Source of the DNA: Aestuariibacter salexigens DSM 15300 | GTDB taxonomy: Bacteria; Pseudomonadota; Gammaproteobacteria; Enterobacterales; Alteromonadaceae | Length of the DNA stretch: 64,000 nt | Direction of reading: 5' to 3' | Assembly (NCBI RefSeq): GCF_000429145.1 | Contig: NZ_KE386852.1 | Coordinates: 62,001 to 126,000, forward strand | In this document: positions 19,375-29,128 of the stretch, piece after piece | Numbering within the stretch: position 1 is the first letter of the stretch | How the letters are laid out: each line of letters opens with the position of its first letter | Made by a program: the position numbers and the translations under genes | The notes under the pieces: generated by a model | What the model saw: only the letters and a program-made list of their open reading frames with translations | What the model was told of the DNA's origin: nothing | Database searches by the model: none

Positions 19375-20894
19375 TGCTCTCTCCCCACAAACAAATGTTT
19401 TATATATTCTCGTTCGTTATAGTCATGGCGTGTGTCACCAATGATTTGATAGGTTTCATGCCCTTTCCCTGCCACCAGAATCATGTCCTCAGCACTTGCC
19501 TGTTTCAGACAGCTTTGTATCGCTACACGACGGTCCAGCTCAATTTGCACTTTGTCGGGCGCGCGCATGCCTGAAAGAATGTCAGAAATGATGGCCTGTG
19601 GATCTTCTGAGCGGCTGTTATCGTTGGTCAGGATCACTCGTTCGGCAAGTTGCTCGGCAATTTCCCCCATCAATACACGTTTACCCTGATCACGCTCACC
19701 GCCGCAGCCAAAAATACACCATACTCGCCCGGCATTATGCTGACGCACTGCCAGCAACGCTTGATGAAGGGCATCCGGTGTATGGGCATAGTCGACTACA
19801 ACATGGGCGCTGGCGTCATCACCAAAGACTTCCATTCTGCCAGGCACTGGTCGCAAAAGAGCACTATGTTCCAGCAATGCGCGTAGCGGAACCTGCAGAC
19901 ATAGCAAGCTTGCCAACGCCGACAGCAAATTGGTGATGTTAAAGGCACCAAGCAATCTCACGCTCAGTGTGCCCTGTCCCCAACTACTATCAAGATTCAG
20001 ACTGATACCATTTGGCAGGTATTCAATTTGGGTCGCGACACAATAAAGTTCTTTAGCGTCTGGTTTATCTCCGCTGGCGGACACCCACACTGGCGTTACG
20101 CCTTCGGGCATGGCTTTATGCCAGTTGAGGCTTTCTTCATCATCCCGATTCAGGACGGCAAATTGCAAACTTGGTTGGGTTAACAATAGTCGCTTGGCAC
20201 GGGCGTATTCAGCCATGCTGCCGTGATAATCCAAATGATCGCGAGTCAGGTTGGTAAATACCGCCACCTTGGTATCAAGTGCCGCAATGCGATGCTGTAC
20301 CAATGCGTGAGACGACGCTTCAAGGGCCACCTGCTTGACACCGCTGGCAACAAAATCAGCCATTAATGACTGCATTGTCACGGCATCAGGCGTCGTGTTC
20401 AGCGTGTCGTCGTAATTGATTTCGGCATCATTCAATTGATAAATACCACTGCCAAGCGTGCCAATACTGGCTGATGTATCACCAATCAAACGTCGCAGTT
20501 GACTAATAAGCTGTACAGTTGATGTCTTGCCGTTAGTACCGGTTACTGCAATAACATCTAACTGCTGGGCTGGATAATGATAAAAGGCCGCTGCCATATC
20601 TGAGATGAGCTCTGGCAGATTGAAAACATGGACGATAACACTTTGCTCGCGCATGGTAATGGCGCCGTGTTCGTCAGCCTCGTCGGTCTGCGCGATGATC
20701 AGCTTGGCGCCAAGGCTGATCGCCTGTGGAATGAACTCCCTGCCGTCCCGCTCATGCCCTTTCACCGCAATGAAGGCGCTATGAATCGCCACGTTACGGC
20801 TATCCAGGGTCAGTGAATCGACCCTGATATCTGGCACGTCTAAATCAAACGCAGCAAGCCACTGTTTGGCGCTTTGGGTCGCATTAGTCTGCAC
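19371..20894 (-). CDS. murE: UDP-MurNAc-L-Ala-D-Glu--diaminopimelate ligase MurE
   Basis: 507 residues. MurE adds the third stem-peptide residue. The P-loop VTGTNGKTSTVQL (about 117-129), LEASSHALVQHR, and the carbamylated-lysine candidate K234 in YARAKRLLL are in place. The diaminopimelate-recognition motif, normally DNPR, reads D425-N426-S427-R428 here, followed by SEDP; the codon for S427 is AGC on the minus strand at 19614-19616. The arginine that contacts the DAP carboxylate is kept, so meso-DAP remains the likely substrate in a Gram-negative. Overlaps ftsI by 11 bases. Confidence 0.95.
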   Translation of the reverse strand: MQTNATQSAKQWLAAFDLDVPDIRVDSLTLDSRNVAIHSAFIAVKGHERDGREFIPQAISLGAKLIIAQTDEADEHGAITMREQSVIVHVFNLPELISDMAAAFYHYPAQQLDVIAVTGTNGKTSTVQLISQLRRLIGDTSASIGTLGSGIYQLNDAEINYDDTLNTTPDAVTMQSLMADFVASGVKQVALEASSHALVQHRIAALDTKVAVFTNLTRDHLDYHGSMAEYARAKRLLLTQPSLQFAVLNRDDEESLNWHKAMPEGVTPVWVSASGDKPDAKELYCVATQIEYLPNGISLNLDSSWGQGTLSVRLLGAFNITNLLSALASLLCLQVPLRALLEHSALLRPVPGRMEVFGDDASAHVVVDYAHTPDALHQALLAVRQHNAGRVWCIFGCGGERDQGKRVLMGEIAEQLAERVILTNDNSRSEDPQAIISDILSGMRAPDKVQIELDRRVAIQSCLKQASAEDMILVAGKGHETYQIIGDTRHDYNEREYIKHLFVGREQ

Positions 20895-22659
20895 GTGGCA
20901 ACCCTCCCATCACGCTTGCCATAGAGGAAACGTTACGCGCATCGGGTGGTACGTTGAGCAATTGCAATGCGCTACTCATAATGGCACCGAATACTGGCGC
21001 TGCCGTATCACCGGCATGGTATAGATCGCCGCCTGGTTCATTTATCAATACAACGGTGACCAGACGCGGCTCCGACACTGGCGCAATACCGGCAAATATA
21101 TTCACGTATTCTTCGCCGTATCCACCGGCAATGGCTTTACGACTGGTACCCGTTTTGCCCGCCACACGATAGCCGGGAATAGCCGCCTTGGTACCTGAAC
21201 CGCCATCCTGTGTGACGCTCTCAAGCATACCGAGCAACAATCTGGCGTTTTCAGCACTGATCACCCTCTCGGCATACACTTCCTCATCGTTTACGACCAT
21301 ATTCAACGGTCGCTTCATGCCGCCATTCGCCAGGATGGTATACATTCTGGCCATTTGTAAGGTCGTCACACTGAGACCATAGCCAAATGACAGGGTCGAC
21401 AGTTCAAATTGTGACCAACGATTGCGCTGATGAAAAATACCGCTACTCTCCCCGAGCAGATTAGTACCAGTATCTGACATCAGCCCCATCTTGTAATACG
21501 TGTCGAGCAGGAATTCGCGAGGCACCGACAGCGCCAGTTTAGACGTCCCCATGTTGCTCGATTTTTGAATGATACCGGTTAGGTCCAACTCACCGTTGTT
21601 GCGCAGGTCCTGTACCAATGCTCCGCCCACTCGCATCCAGCCGGGATGGGTGTCAATCACGGTATCTTTGTCTGCTACACCGAATTCTAAAGCGCTAAGT
21701 ACAGCCAGAGGCTTAACTGCTGAGCCAGGTTCGAAAGCATCGGTTATGGCACGATTACGTACTCTATGTGGTGCCGCATCTGCACGGTTATTAGGATTGA
21801 AGGACGGACTGTTTACCATGGCCAGTATGTCACCGCTGTGAACATCAACGACGACGGCAGAGCCCGACGTTGCCTTGTAGAAAGTGACGGCCTTCTTCAG
21901 CTCTTTATAGGCGATGGACTGAATACGCTGGTCTATCGTAAGCTGGATGTTACCCGCTTTTTCGCCCTGCTCCATCTCGATAATCTCGACCTGGCGACCC
22001 TTTGCATCGCGGCGAATTTTGCGCGTTCCCGGGGTTCCGGTTAACCAGTCATCATAGAGTCTCTCTATACCTTCCAGCCCCTTATCATCGACGTCAGTAA
22101 AACCAATCACATGGGCCGAGACTTCACCCGTTGGATAGTAGCGTCTGGATTCGTTGCGCAAATAGATACCATCGATATCCAGCTGTTCAACATAGTCAGC
22201 CATTGCCGGCGATACCTGACGTTGAATGTAAACGAATCGACGTTCTGGATTATTTACTCTGTCGTACAAAGACTGCACGTCTTGTCCCAGCACGTTAGCC
22301 AGCGCCTGCCAGCGACGTGTGTCTTGCAGAGCGTTATTCTGATGAATGATTTTCGGATCTGCCCAAATCGCACGAACCGGAATACTGACGGCCAGCTCCT
22401 GCCCATTGCGGTCGGTGATCAAACCACGGTGATTAGGCAAAGCGCGGGTACGCAGAGTGCGATTGTCACCTTGCTCTATGAGAATATCTGGTTCGATGAC
22501 CTGAATGAATGCGGCACGCAGCGCCAGCACGGCAAACACGGCGACAATGACAATCAGCACGACCGCAAAACGCCAATGCACAAAGCTCGGATTAGCATTT
22601 TGTTTAGCCTGACCGGTGCGTGCGCCTGCGCGCCCCAGTTTCATACTCAGTATGCTCAT
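20884..22659 (-). CDS. ftsI: Penicillin-binding protein 3, FtsI
   Basis: 591 residues. FtsI is the septal transpeptidase that crosslinks peptidoglycan made by FtsW. One membrane helix (about 31-52) follows a basic N-terminus; a pedestal domain runs to about 230, then the transpeptidase. Active-site motifs: S313-x-x-K316 (SAVK), S366-S-N368, and K501-TGT. The GLITDRNGQELA stretch near 79-90 is typical of class B PBPs. It overlaps ftsL by 4 bases and murE by 11. Confidence 0.97.
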   Translation of the reverse strand: MSILSMKLGRAGARTGQAKQNANPSFVHWRFAVVLIVIVAVFAVLALRAAFIQVIEPDILIEQGDNRTLRTRALPNHRGLITDRNGQELAVSIPVRAIWADPKIIHQNNALQDTRRWQALANVLGQDVQSLYDRVNNPERRFVYIQRQVSPAMADYVEQLDIDGIYLRNESRRYYPTGEVSAHVIGFTDVDDKGLEGIERLYDDWLTGTPGTRKIRRDAKGRQVEIIEMEQGEKAGNIQLTIDQRIQSIAYKELKKAVTFYKATSGSAVVVDVHSGDILAMVNSPSFNPNNRADAAPHRVRNRAITDAFEPGSAVKPLAVLSALEFGVADKDTVIDTHPGWMRVGGALVQDLRNNGELDLTGIIQKSSNMGTSKLALSVPREFLLDTYYKMGLMSDTGTNLLGESSGIFHQRNRWSQFELSTLSFGYGLSVTTLQMARMYTILANGGMKRPLNMVVNDEEVYAERVISAENARLLLGMLESVTQDGGSGTKAAIPGYRVAGKTGTSRKAIAGGYGEEYVNIFAGIAPVSEPRLVTVVLINEPGGDLYHAGDTAAPVFGAIMSSALQLLNVPPDARNVSSMASVMGGLPRAD

Positions 22660-22973
22660 CTGACCCTCACCACCACTTCGTCTTCGGGGGCAGGCCGATG
22701 CATGTCCAACTGTTTGGTGACCATATTTTCAATACGGTTATGCTCGGTCAGTGCGCTTTGTTCAAGCACCAGGTGACGCCATTCAACATCAAGTGCATCT
22801 CGTTCTTTCATGAGCTGTTCGAGGGCAATTGCCATCTGCCGATTATGGTGTGCACTCAGGATCACGGCAAAGGCAGAAGCCATCACCATTAAAAACAACA
22901 AAACCCGCAGCTTGTGGCGGGCCAGGTCAGAGACCAGAATTATGACGAGATTGAAATTAGTCCTACTTGTCAT
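22656..22973 (-). CDS. ftsL: Cell division protein FtsL
   Basis: 105 residues: cytoplasmic N-terminus, one membrane helix (about 24-41), and a periplasmic leucine-zipper-like coiled coil (about 45-90). FtsL binds FtsB and FtsQ and activates FtsWI. Sequence is poorly conserved in the family, so the call rests on size, topology and position between rsmH and ftsI, with 4-base overlaps on both sides. Confidence 0.93.
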   Translation of the reverse strand: MTSRTNFNLVIILVSDLARHKLRVLLFLMVMASAFAVILSAHHNRQMAIALEQLMKERDALDVEWRHLVLEQSALTEHNRIENMVTKQLDMHRPAPEDEVVVRVR

Positions 22974-23911
22974 AGCTTCTCTGCCACCCTTAACACCGAA
23001 CTTCGTGCTCGGACATTTTGCCGGGTTTCTTCTGTTGAGGGTTTGATGGCTTTACCTATTGCCTTGAGTGCTTTATCAGCGTCTATTTGCTCCTGTGTGA
23101 CGGGCAGCCCCGGGGGGAAAACTTTGCCCTGGGATTGTTCTTTGATAAACCGCTTGACCAACCGGTCTTCCAGAGAATGGAAGCTGATCACGGCCAGTCG
23201 ACCACCGGGTTTAAGCACCTGAAGCGCCGCCTTCAGTCCATGTCTGAGTTGGTCCAACTCGCCATTAATATAAATTCGAATACCCTGAAACGTGCGTGTT
23301 GCCGGATGTTTGAATTTGTCTTTGACAGGCACCGCGCGGTCAATCAGTTCGGCAAGCTCTGTAGTGGTGTTGATCGGCGTGTGTTGACGCTGTGACACAA
23401 TAGCGTGGGCGATACGCTTGCCAAATTTTTCTTCGCCAAACTCTTTGATGACCTGTGCAATATCTTGCTCATCGGCGCTTGCCAGCCACTCTCTGGCACT
23501 CATTCCCCGGGTAGTATCCATGCGCATATCCAAAGGACCTTCACGCATAAAACTGAATCCTCGAGAGGCATCGTCCAACTGCGGTGATGACACACCGAGA
23601 TCCATCAACACGCCGTCAATTTTACCCAGCAAACCCCATTGTTCGAGAGCGTCAGACATGTCCGCAAAGGCTTGATGAATTATGTCAAAGCGTTTATCGT
23701 CAGCGAACTGTTCAGACGCTTTAATCGCATCGGGGTCACGGTCAAATGCAATAAGTTTACCCTGGCTTGATAATGCCGCCAGAATTGCTCTTGAGTGGCC
23801 GCCGCGACCAAAAGTCGCATCCACGTAAATGCCACTGCCGTGGATATTCAGTGCGTTAACGGATTCTTCCAGCAACACTGACTGGTGTTGGAGGGGGTGG
23901 CCGGATGTCAC
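22970..23911 (-). CDS. rsmH: 16S rRNA (cytosine-1402-N4)-methyltransferase RsmH
   Basis: 313 residues. RsmH (MraW) methylates C1402 of 16S rRNA using SAM. The opening [10 protein letters not shown], the SAM-binding [11 protein letters not shown] loop near 31-41, [13 protein letters not shown] and the C-terminal [14 protein letters not shown] and [13 protein letters not shown] segments are all family signatures. It overlaps mraZ by 4 bases and ftsL by 4 bases. Confidence 0.97.
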   Translation of the reverse strand: MTSGHPLQHQSVLLEESVNALNIHGSGIYVDATFGRGGHSRAILAALSSQGKLIAFDRDPDAIKASEQFADDKRFDIIHQAFADMSDALEQWGLLGKIDGVLMDLGVSSPQLDDASRGFSFMREGPLDMRMDTTRGMSAREWLASADEQDIAQVIKEFGEEKFGKRIAHAIVSQRQHTPINTTTELAELIDRAVPVKDKFKHPATRTFQGIRIYINGELDQLRHGLKAALQVLKPGGRLAVISFHSLEDRLVKRFIKEQSQGKVFPPGLPVTQEQIDADKALKAIGKAIKPSTEETRQNVRARSSVLRVAEKL

Positions 23912-24366
23912 AGTGAGAATTCCAGCAATCTGTCTGTTAATTCGAAATCAGACTGCTTCTCGGTCTGGATGTCAGCTTCTACCTGCTGTGCCCATACATC
24001 AGCGTCCCAAATCTCAAATTTATTGAGCTGTCCTACCAACATAATTTGTTTATCAAGACCAGCGTGCTGACGCAGGGTGGGAGCGACCAGGAAGCGACCA
24101 TTCTTATCCATATCGCCTTCCGACGCATAACCAAGAAGGAGCCTCTGCAGACGTCGTTCATGCGGATTCATTGAAGAAAGCTTACTCAGTTTGAGTTCAA
24201 TTTCTTCCCATTCAGTCAGTGGGTAAAGCAGCAAACAGCTTTGCTGAGTATCAATCGTACAAACCAGCTGTCCCTGACAATCATCTAACAGCGCTTGGCG
24301 ATACCGCGTTGGGATCGCCACTCTGCCTTTGCTGTCCAGATTGATTGCGTTAGCGCCGCGGAACAT
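23908..24366 (-). CDS. mraZ: Transcriptional regulator MraZ
   Basis: 152 residues with two AbrB-like SpoVT domains: [15 protein letters not shown] (about 9-23) and [15 protein letters not shown] (about 84-98). MraZ forms a ring that binds short repeats in its own promoter and represses the dcw cluster. It is the first gene of the cluster. The ATG at 24366 has AGGGGA immediately upstream and AAGG about 10 bases upstream. Its operator repeats are visible at 24452-24478, just after the promoter. Confidence 0.97.
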   Translation of the reverse strand: MFRGANAINLDSKGRVAIPTRYRQALLDDCQGQLVCTIDTQQSCLLLYPLTEWEEIELKLSKLSSMNPHERRLQRLLLGYASEGDMDKNGRFLVAPTLRQHAGLDKQIMLVGQLNKFEIWDADVWAQQVEADIQTEKQSDFELTDRLLEFSL

Positions 24367-24451
24367 TCCCCTAGCCTTTTTATTGTGTTGTTGCTTTTGT
24401 TTTTCTTATTTTCTTCGAGCACTGACTTGTGACGAATTGAGACCGATTGAT

Positions 24452-24478
24452 CCACTTTCTGCCACTTTTACCCACTTT
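24452..24478 (-). promoter_or_regulatory. MraZ operator: three repeats at 10-bp period
   Basis: On the minus strand three copies of AAAGTGG occur at 24472-24478, 24462-24468 and 24452-24458, spaced exactly 10 bases apart, one helical turn. MraZ operators in other bacteria are GTGG-containing repeats with this period. They begin right after the -10 element of the dcw promoter, so bound MraZ would block initiation or early escape. A further GTGG copy at 24493-24496 lies inside the promoter spacer, one base out of phase. Confidence 0.85.
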
Positions 24479-24482
24479 GCAC

Positions 24483-24512
24483 AGTTTAGGTACCACTCGC
24501 CCCCCCTGTCAA
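24483..24512 (-). promoter_or_regulatory. Sigma-70 promoter of the dcw cluster
   Basis: Minus strand TTGACA (24507-24512) and TAAACT (24483-24488) with an 18-base spacer that includes seven consecutive G. Transcription would start near 24476, giving a leader of about 110 bases that is rich in A and poor in structure before mraZ. The 308-base gap 24367-24674 is accounted for by this promoter, the operator, the leader and the terminator of the neighbouring gene. Confidence 0.8.
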
Positions 24513-24628
24513 GGCGAAAAAAGCCTTTTTCAGAGCGATAAAAAACCTGCATTTTTAAGCCAGATCGGAAGTCTATGAATTCAGTAGAAAAAGTAGATTT
24601 GAGAAGGGAAATGTCGCGGCTAAAACGA

Positions 24629-24656
24629 AAAAACCGATGCGAGTGCATCGGTTTTT
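24629..24656. terminator. Terminator after the SapC-family gene
   Basis: A perfect 12-bp stem AAAAACCGATGC/GCATCGGTTTTT (24629-24640 and 24645-24656) with loop GAGT. The A and T runs on both sides let it work in either direction. It ends the minus-strand SapC transcript before the dcw promoter. Confidence 0.85.
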
Positions 24657-24674
24657 TCTGCGACTTGCACAGCG

Positions 24675-25454
24675 TTAGGCTTGCGGTGCAGATTCCTGCT
24701 GTGGAGCTTGTGCGTCGTCTTGTTTGACGACACTCAGCTGCAGGTTACGAATCGGCGTGTCAGTGTTGTTTGACAGTTCGACCAGACGGTTAAGCTGCCC
24801 TAGCGACATTAACATGGCGTAGATCGCGCCCAGGAAGCCAGCTTTATGAAGCTCGACAATAACGTCATCTGACAATTCATGCAGACGCTTCTCACTGATG
24901 CTGAACATACCCGTGACATTGCGCTGTTGACCATTTTCATAGGTCAGTAGAAGTTGTATAGGCTCTAGCAGATCAAGTTCTGCAATCTTTTTCAGGAAGC
25001 GCTGCGTCATCATTTCACTGTTGGCCAGATCGCCCAGGAACTGGTGACGGTTACGCATGAACTCAGTAGGGTTACCTTCTTCATCAAACAACGCCAAACC
25101 GTCTTCGACCAGCAGGTCACTGTTTTCATCAACGTATACACCCAGTTTGTCACCATCGGGACGTACATCGAATGGATAACGCTGGACATTCCACGGTACG
25201 GCTGGTGCATTCCAGCGATCGTCGGCCCAGAACATGTTTTTATTCGGTTCAACACCCAGCATCGCTACGCAGTGGTAATTATTGCTCTTTGGATCCTGAA
25301 TGATCACGATCGGCATGCTGCCCGCCAATTGCGCAAACTCGCGGATACTGGCCGCTGAAAGGTGTGCATTTTTGCTGTATTCGAAATTGTGTTGCTGCTT
25401 GACCTTCAGTGCAGCATGCTTGTCTTTATCTAAAGGAACGTAATTAATTGCCAT
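24675..25454 (-). CDS. SapC family protein
   Basis: 259 residues. The family is recognised by the N-terminal MAINYVPLDKDKHAALKVK-type opening, the P-I-V-x-x-x-D segment (MPIVIIQD), a central W-x-A-x-x-x-PWNVQRYPFD stretch (about 95-112), and the long C-terminal region. SapC was named from an S-layer secretion locus of Campylobacter, but its biochemical role is unclear; in Alteromonadales and Caulobacter relatives often sit beside TonB receptors and halogenase-like genes. No such neighbours are present here: it stands alone between the dcw cluster and a divergent peptidase gene. No signal peptide. AAGGAT lies just before the ATG. Confidence 0.8.
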   Translation of the reverse strand: MAINYVPLDKDKHAALKVKQQHNFEYSKNAHLSAASIREFAQLAGSMPIVIIQDPKSNNYHCVAMLGVEPNKNMFWADDRWNAPAVPWNVQRYPFDVRPDGDKLGVYVDENSDLLVEDGLALFDEEGNPTEFMRNRHQFLGDLANSEMMTQRFLKKIAELDLLEPIQLLLTYENGQQRNVTGMFSISEKRLHELSDDVIVELHKAGFLGAIYAMLMSLGQLNRLVELSNNTDTPIRNLQLSVVKQDDAQAPQQESAPQA

Positions 25455-25649
25455 CTATCCTTTCTCTTCTTATATGCTCTGAAAAACTTGCCGTAATTGG
25501 CAAAGGCGCCAAGTATCTGTGATCTGGCAGGTGAAGTCACGCCGTACACTAACAAAAAATTATCACTTCGACAGGCCTTGTCGCCTGGTGGTTGTTTAAC
25601 TCCTTGATTTACGTGATGATTGATAAAATTCCTAAAAAGGTACCCTAGC

Positions 25650-27572
25650 ATGCGCGTTGCAACCCTTGTTGGTTTATTCACTGCTGGCGTCATCACGACT
25701 GCCGCCGGTAACGCTTCACAGACTGACTGGCCATTTCCTCAGGATACGCCAACCGTCGAGCCTGTTTCGATTGGTATGGCCAGCGATCGACCGATTGATA
25801 TTTCACGTTTTCTGCTCGCCAGAGGGGCATCAGCAAGTAGCATCAACGCGCAAGGCTCACATGTTGCCTATATCAGTTCGGTAACCGGTCGTAGACAGCT
25901 TTGGGTCATGCCAGCGCGCGGAGGACAAGCTAAGCAGCTGACATACGGCAATGGTATCACCTTCTATCGCTGGCATCCGGATGGTCAGAGGCTGTTATAC
26001 GCCGCTGACAATAATGGTGACGAGCGTGAAGCGTACTACCTGATTTCTATGGATGGCACCCGCGAGCAACAGGTATTGCCTTACAGCAATGGTTATCGGG
26101 AATTTGGCGCATTTAGTCAGGATGGCAACCGCTTCAGCTATGCGTCAACCGAGCGCAACGGCCGAGACTTCGATATTTATGTATTCGATATCCAAAGTGG
26201 CAAAACCAGTATGGTGTTTGAGGCTGAATATGGATTCTCTCCGGCCGCCTGGCATCCGGATAACCAAAGATTGCTGTTAACCGAAACCCGTGGCGAGGAT
26301 GCGAATAACCTTTACTTACTTGATACACAGTCAGGCAATGTCAGCACCTTGTTTATACCCGAGGTAGCGGCAAGTTATGAAAATCTGATTTGGCACCCAG
26401 ACGGCGAAGGCTTCCATTTTACCTCCAACCAGAACGGTGAAATGAAACACTGGCAGTTTTACAGTCTGACAAACGGCCAACATCAGGACCTTGCCACACC
26501 GCAACATAATGTTGAACGGCTGCGCTTGTGTAATGCCGGCCAGAGTATGCTTTGGCAAGTCAATCAAGACGGCTACAGCCAGCTGTTTGTGCGCTCTCTT
26601 AGTAACAATAGAGACAAAGTCATCAAGCTACCCGTTGGCGTTTACAGTTCAAGCTGTGCCAAGTCTGGTGACATGGCCATTGTTCAAGTATCCGGTCCGC
26701 AGGGGCCTGGCAGACTATTCTCTCTGAACCTGAGTACCGGCAGCGTCACGCAAATATTTGATGCCGATATGGCTGGTATTCAAAGCGAAGAATTAGTCAC
26801 ACCTGAAATAATCAGTTTCCCCGCCAGAGACGGTGTTACGCTGCATGGCCTGCTGTACATGCCAGCTCAGAGCAGTGATGCACCTTTACCTCCACTGGTA
26901 GTCGATATTCATGGTGGCCCCACTGCTCAGGCAAGGCCAAGCTGGCAACCACTTACTCAGTATCTGGTAGGTAAAGGCGTAGCGGTACTGGATATCAATG
27001 TGCGCGGCTCTACCGGGTACGGCAAGACCTTCAGCCGCCTGGATAATCAGGAGAAGCGACTTGATTCGGTCAGAGATCTGGTCGATGCGCTACGCTGGTT
27101 GGAAAAGGAAGGACGGGTCGATACGTCACGGGCGGCAGCAATTGGTGGCTCTTACGGCGGTTATATGGTTAACGCCGTGATGGGTGCTTACCCTGATGCA
27201 TTTAAAGCCGGCGCATCATTCGTTGGCGTTGCTGACTGGGTGCGCGCGCTCAACAATGCCTCGCCAGGATTAAAAGCATCAGATCGCATAGAGTATGGCG
27301 ACATTAGTGAGGCACGTTGGCAACGGTTTTACGCCAACAATTCGCCGATTAATACGGTGAACAACATCACGGCGCCAATGTTTTTTCAACATGGTGTTAA
27401 CGACCCAAGGGATCCTGTGACAGAATCCGATACTATGGTCAAGGCGTTACGTGAACGCGGCATTCCGGTCACCTACCTGCGTTTCCCTGACGAAGGGCAC
27501 AGCGTACGAAAGTTGGAGAACCGCGTAACATTCTATCGTCAACTTGCTGAATTTCTCGAACAACACCTTTAA
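25650..27572 (+). CDS. Exported S9 family peptidase (prolyl oligopeptidase type)
   Basis: 640 residues from the ATG at 25650, chosen because it begins directly with a signal peptide (about residues 1-20); an upstream TTG at 25620 would bury it. A beta-propeller of TolB/PD40-type repeats (about 60-390) is followed by an alpha/beta hydrolase domain. The catalytic triad is S501 in GGSYGG, D585 in NDPRDPV and H617 in DEGHS. Such enzymes cleave peptides after proline or alanine, here in the periplasm or outside the cell. It is followed after 18 bases by an M19 dipeptidase gene, suggesting joint peptide breakdown. Confidence 0.92.
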   Translation: MRVATLVGLFTAGVITTAAGNASQTDWPFPQDTPTVEPVSIGMASDRPIDISRFLLARGASASSINAQGSHVAYISSVTGRRQLWVMPARGGQAKQLTYGNGITFYRWHPDGQRLLYAADNNGDEREAYYLISMDGTREQQVLPYSNGYREFGAFSQDGNRFSYASTERNGRDFDIYVFDIQSGKTSMVFEAEYGFSPAAWHPDNQRLLLTETRGEDANNLYLLDTQSGNVSTLFIPEVAASYENLIWHPDGEGFHFTSNQNGEMKHWQFYSLTNGQHQDLATPQHNVERLRLCNAGQSMLWQVNQDGYSQLFVRSLSNNRDKVIKLPVGVYSSSCAKSGDMAIVQVSGPQGPGRLFSLNLSTGSVTQIFDADMAGIQSEELVTPEIISFPARDGVTLHGLLYMPAQSSDAPLPPLVVDIHGGPTAQARPSWQPLTQYLVGKGVAVLDINVRGSTGYGKTFSRLDNQEKRLDSVRDLVDALRWLEKEGRVDTSRAAAIGGSYGGYMVNAVMGAYPDAFKAGASFVGVADWVRALNNASPGLKASDRIEYGDISEARWQRFYANNSPINTVNNITAPMFFQHGVNDPRDPVTESDTMVKALRERGIPVTYLRFPDEGHSVRKLENRVTFYRQLAEFLEQHL

Positions 27573-27590
27573 TAAAAGAAGTACAACATA

Positions 27591-28784
27591 ATGAAAACAT
27601 CGCTTACCCTTGCTTCGATCGCCACAGTGCTGTGCCTGACAGGGTGCGCAAGCACCGCGCCACGCAGTGCAGCCGACATTGCCCAACAAACGATTATTGT
27701 GGATGGGCACATTGATGTGCCTTATCGCGTAAATGAGCAGTGGGTTGATGTCACTGTCGCTACTGATGGAGGAGATTTTGACTACCCTCGTGCCGTGGCT
27801 GGCGGATTAAATGCCCCCTTTATGTCCATTTACGTCCCGGCATCACTGGATAATTCGCCAGAGTCAACAAAACTGGCACACAAGCTCATCGATTCGGTGG
27901 AAGCCATCGTTGGCAGAGCACCGGACAAATTCGCGATTGCTGAAAGTCCGGATGATATTGAACGTCACTTTGCGCAGGGTCTTATTTCTTTGCCTATGGG
28001 AATGGAAAATGGCTCACCTATTCAGGGCGATCTAAACAATCTTGAACTTTTCTACCAGCGTGGCGTGCGTTACATCACACTGGCTCATTCGCAAAGTAAC
28101 CATATCAGCGATTCAAGCTATGATCTTCGCCGGCGCTGGAAGGGCCTGAGTCCGTTCGGCAAAGAGCTGGTCAAAGAGATGAACAAAATTGGCATGATCA
28201 TCGATATCTCACATGTCTCTGACGATGCGTTTTATCAGGTTATTGAGCTGACACAGGCTCCGGTCATTGCTTCACACTCCTCGCTACGCACCTTCACCCC
28301 AGGTTTTGAACGCAATATGGACGACGATATGGTCAAAGCACTGGCGGATAATGGCGGCGTGATCATGATCAATTTTGGCTCCGGTTTCGTCAGTCGCGCG
28401 GCTCGTCAATGGCGCGACGCTATGGGCAAGGAGCGCGAACGCATTGAGCAGGAATTTGGCCGTAACAGCGAGCAGTACAGGGAATTTGATACCCGCTATC
28501 GGGAACAAAATCCTTACCCGTTTGCCAACCTCGACACCATCCTTGACCATATCGACTATGTGGTCAATCTGGTGGGAATAGACCATGTTGGTATCGGTTC
28601 TGACTATGACGGTGTCGGTGATTCATTGCCTGAGGGACTCAAAGACGTCTCCACATTCCCCAATCTGATTGAAGGACTCCTCAATCGCGGCTACAGCGAA
28701 GACGATATAGAGAAAATACTCAGCGGCAACGTGTTACGCGCATGGCGCGAGATTGAGGCGGTGTCAGCACGCCTGTCTTCATAG
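27591..28784 (+). CDS. M19 family membrane dipeptidase, lipoprotein
   Basis: 397 residues. The N-terminus is a lipoprotein signal with lipobox LTGC and lipidated C19. The M19 (renal dipeptidase) zinc site is visible: H40 and D42 in VDGHIDVPYR, the acidic residue of LPMGMENGSP near 145, histidines in DISHVSDDAF and VIASHSS, and GSDYDGVGD near the C-terminus. It should hydrolyse dipeptides at the membrane surface. It lies 18 bases after the S9 peptidase gene in one operon. Its last 6 bases overlap the convergent small membrane-protein gene. Confidence 0.92.
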   Translation: MKTSLTLASIATVLCLTGCASTAPRSAADIAQQTIIVDGHIDVPYRVNEQWVDVTVATDGGDFDYPRAVAGGLNAPFMSIYVPASLDNSPESTKLAHKLIDSVEAIVGRAPDKFAIAESPDDIERHFAQGLISLPMGMENGSPIQGDLNNLELFYQRGVRYITLAHSQSNHISDSSYDLRRRWKGLSPFGKELVKEMNKIGMIIDISHVSDDAFYQVIELTQAPVIASHSSLRTFTPGFERNMDDDMVKALADNGGVIMINFGSGFVSRAARQWRDAMGKERERIEQEFGRNSEQYREFDTRYREQNPYPFANLDTILDHIDYVVNLVGIDHVGIGSDYDGVGDSLPEGLKDVSTFPNLIEGLLNRGYSEDDIEKILSGNVLRAWREIEAVSARLSS

Positions 28785-29066
28785 CGCAGTAAAAAACACC
28801 GTTATAAACACTGCTATGGCAATCACCATGTAAGGAAGCGGAGATTGCCATATGCTTAGCGGCTTCGTATCGTCGGCATCACGACCTACTGGCTGTGCAA
28901 CTTCTTGAGGTTGGGCTTTACGGCGCTTCAGCCACACACCAAGCGCGGCAAAAAATACCACCGCAATGAGGATTGCCAGCCCCATATCGAACCCTTCGTA
29001 CAGGTAGGCTGCCCAGAAGTACAAAAACAGATAAGTGAGTACCGAAGCCCAAAAAAATACTCGCAT
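28779..29066 (-). CDS. Small three-helix membrane protein, unknown function
   Basis: 95 residues with hydrophobic segments at about 3-22, 29-46 and 77-93, and a polar basic loop (KRRKAQPQEV) between the second and third. No family is recognised. A good ribosome site (AGGAGAG about 10 bases upstream) supports the start. It ends 6 bases inside the convergent dipeptidase gene and has a 62-base gap to the hydrolase gene upstream on the same strand. Confidence 0.6.
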   Translation of the reverse strand: MRVFFWASVLTYLFLYFWAAYLYEGFDMGLAILIAVVFFAALGVWLKRRKAQPQEVAQPVGRDADDTKPLSIWQSPLPYMVIAIAVFITVFFTAL

Positions 29067-29128
29067 GATGGTTTAACTCTCCTGGCCTATGGATATCGTG
29101 AAACGTCACTCTAAGGGATTAGCACTTT

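Noticed and set aside
25488-25503. TTGCC-GTAATT-GGCAA inverted repeat between the SapC and S9 genes
   Set aside because: Only five-base arms in an AT-rich divergent promoter; likely chance, and no regulator is suggested.
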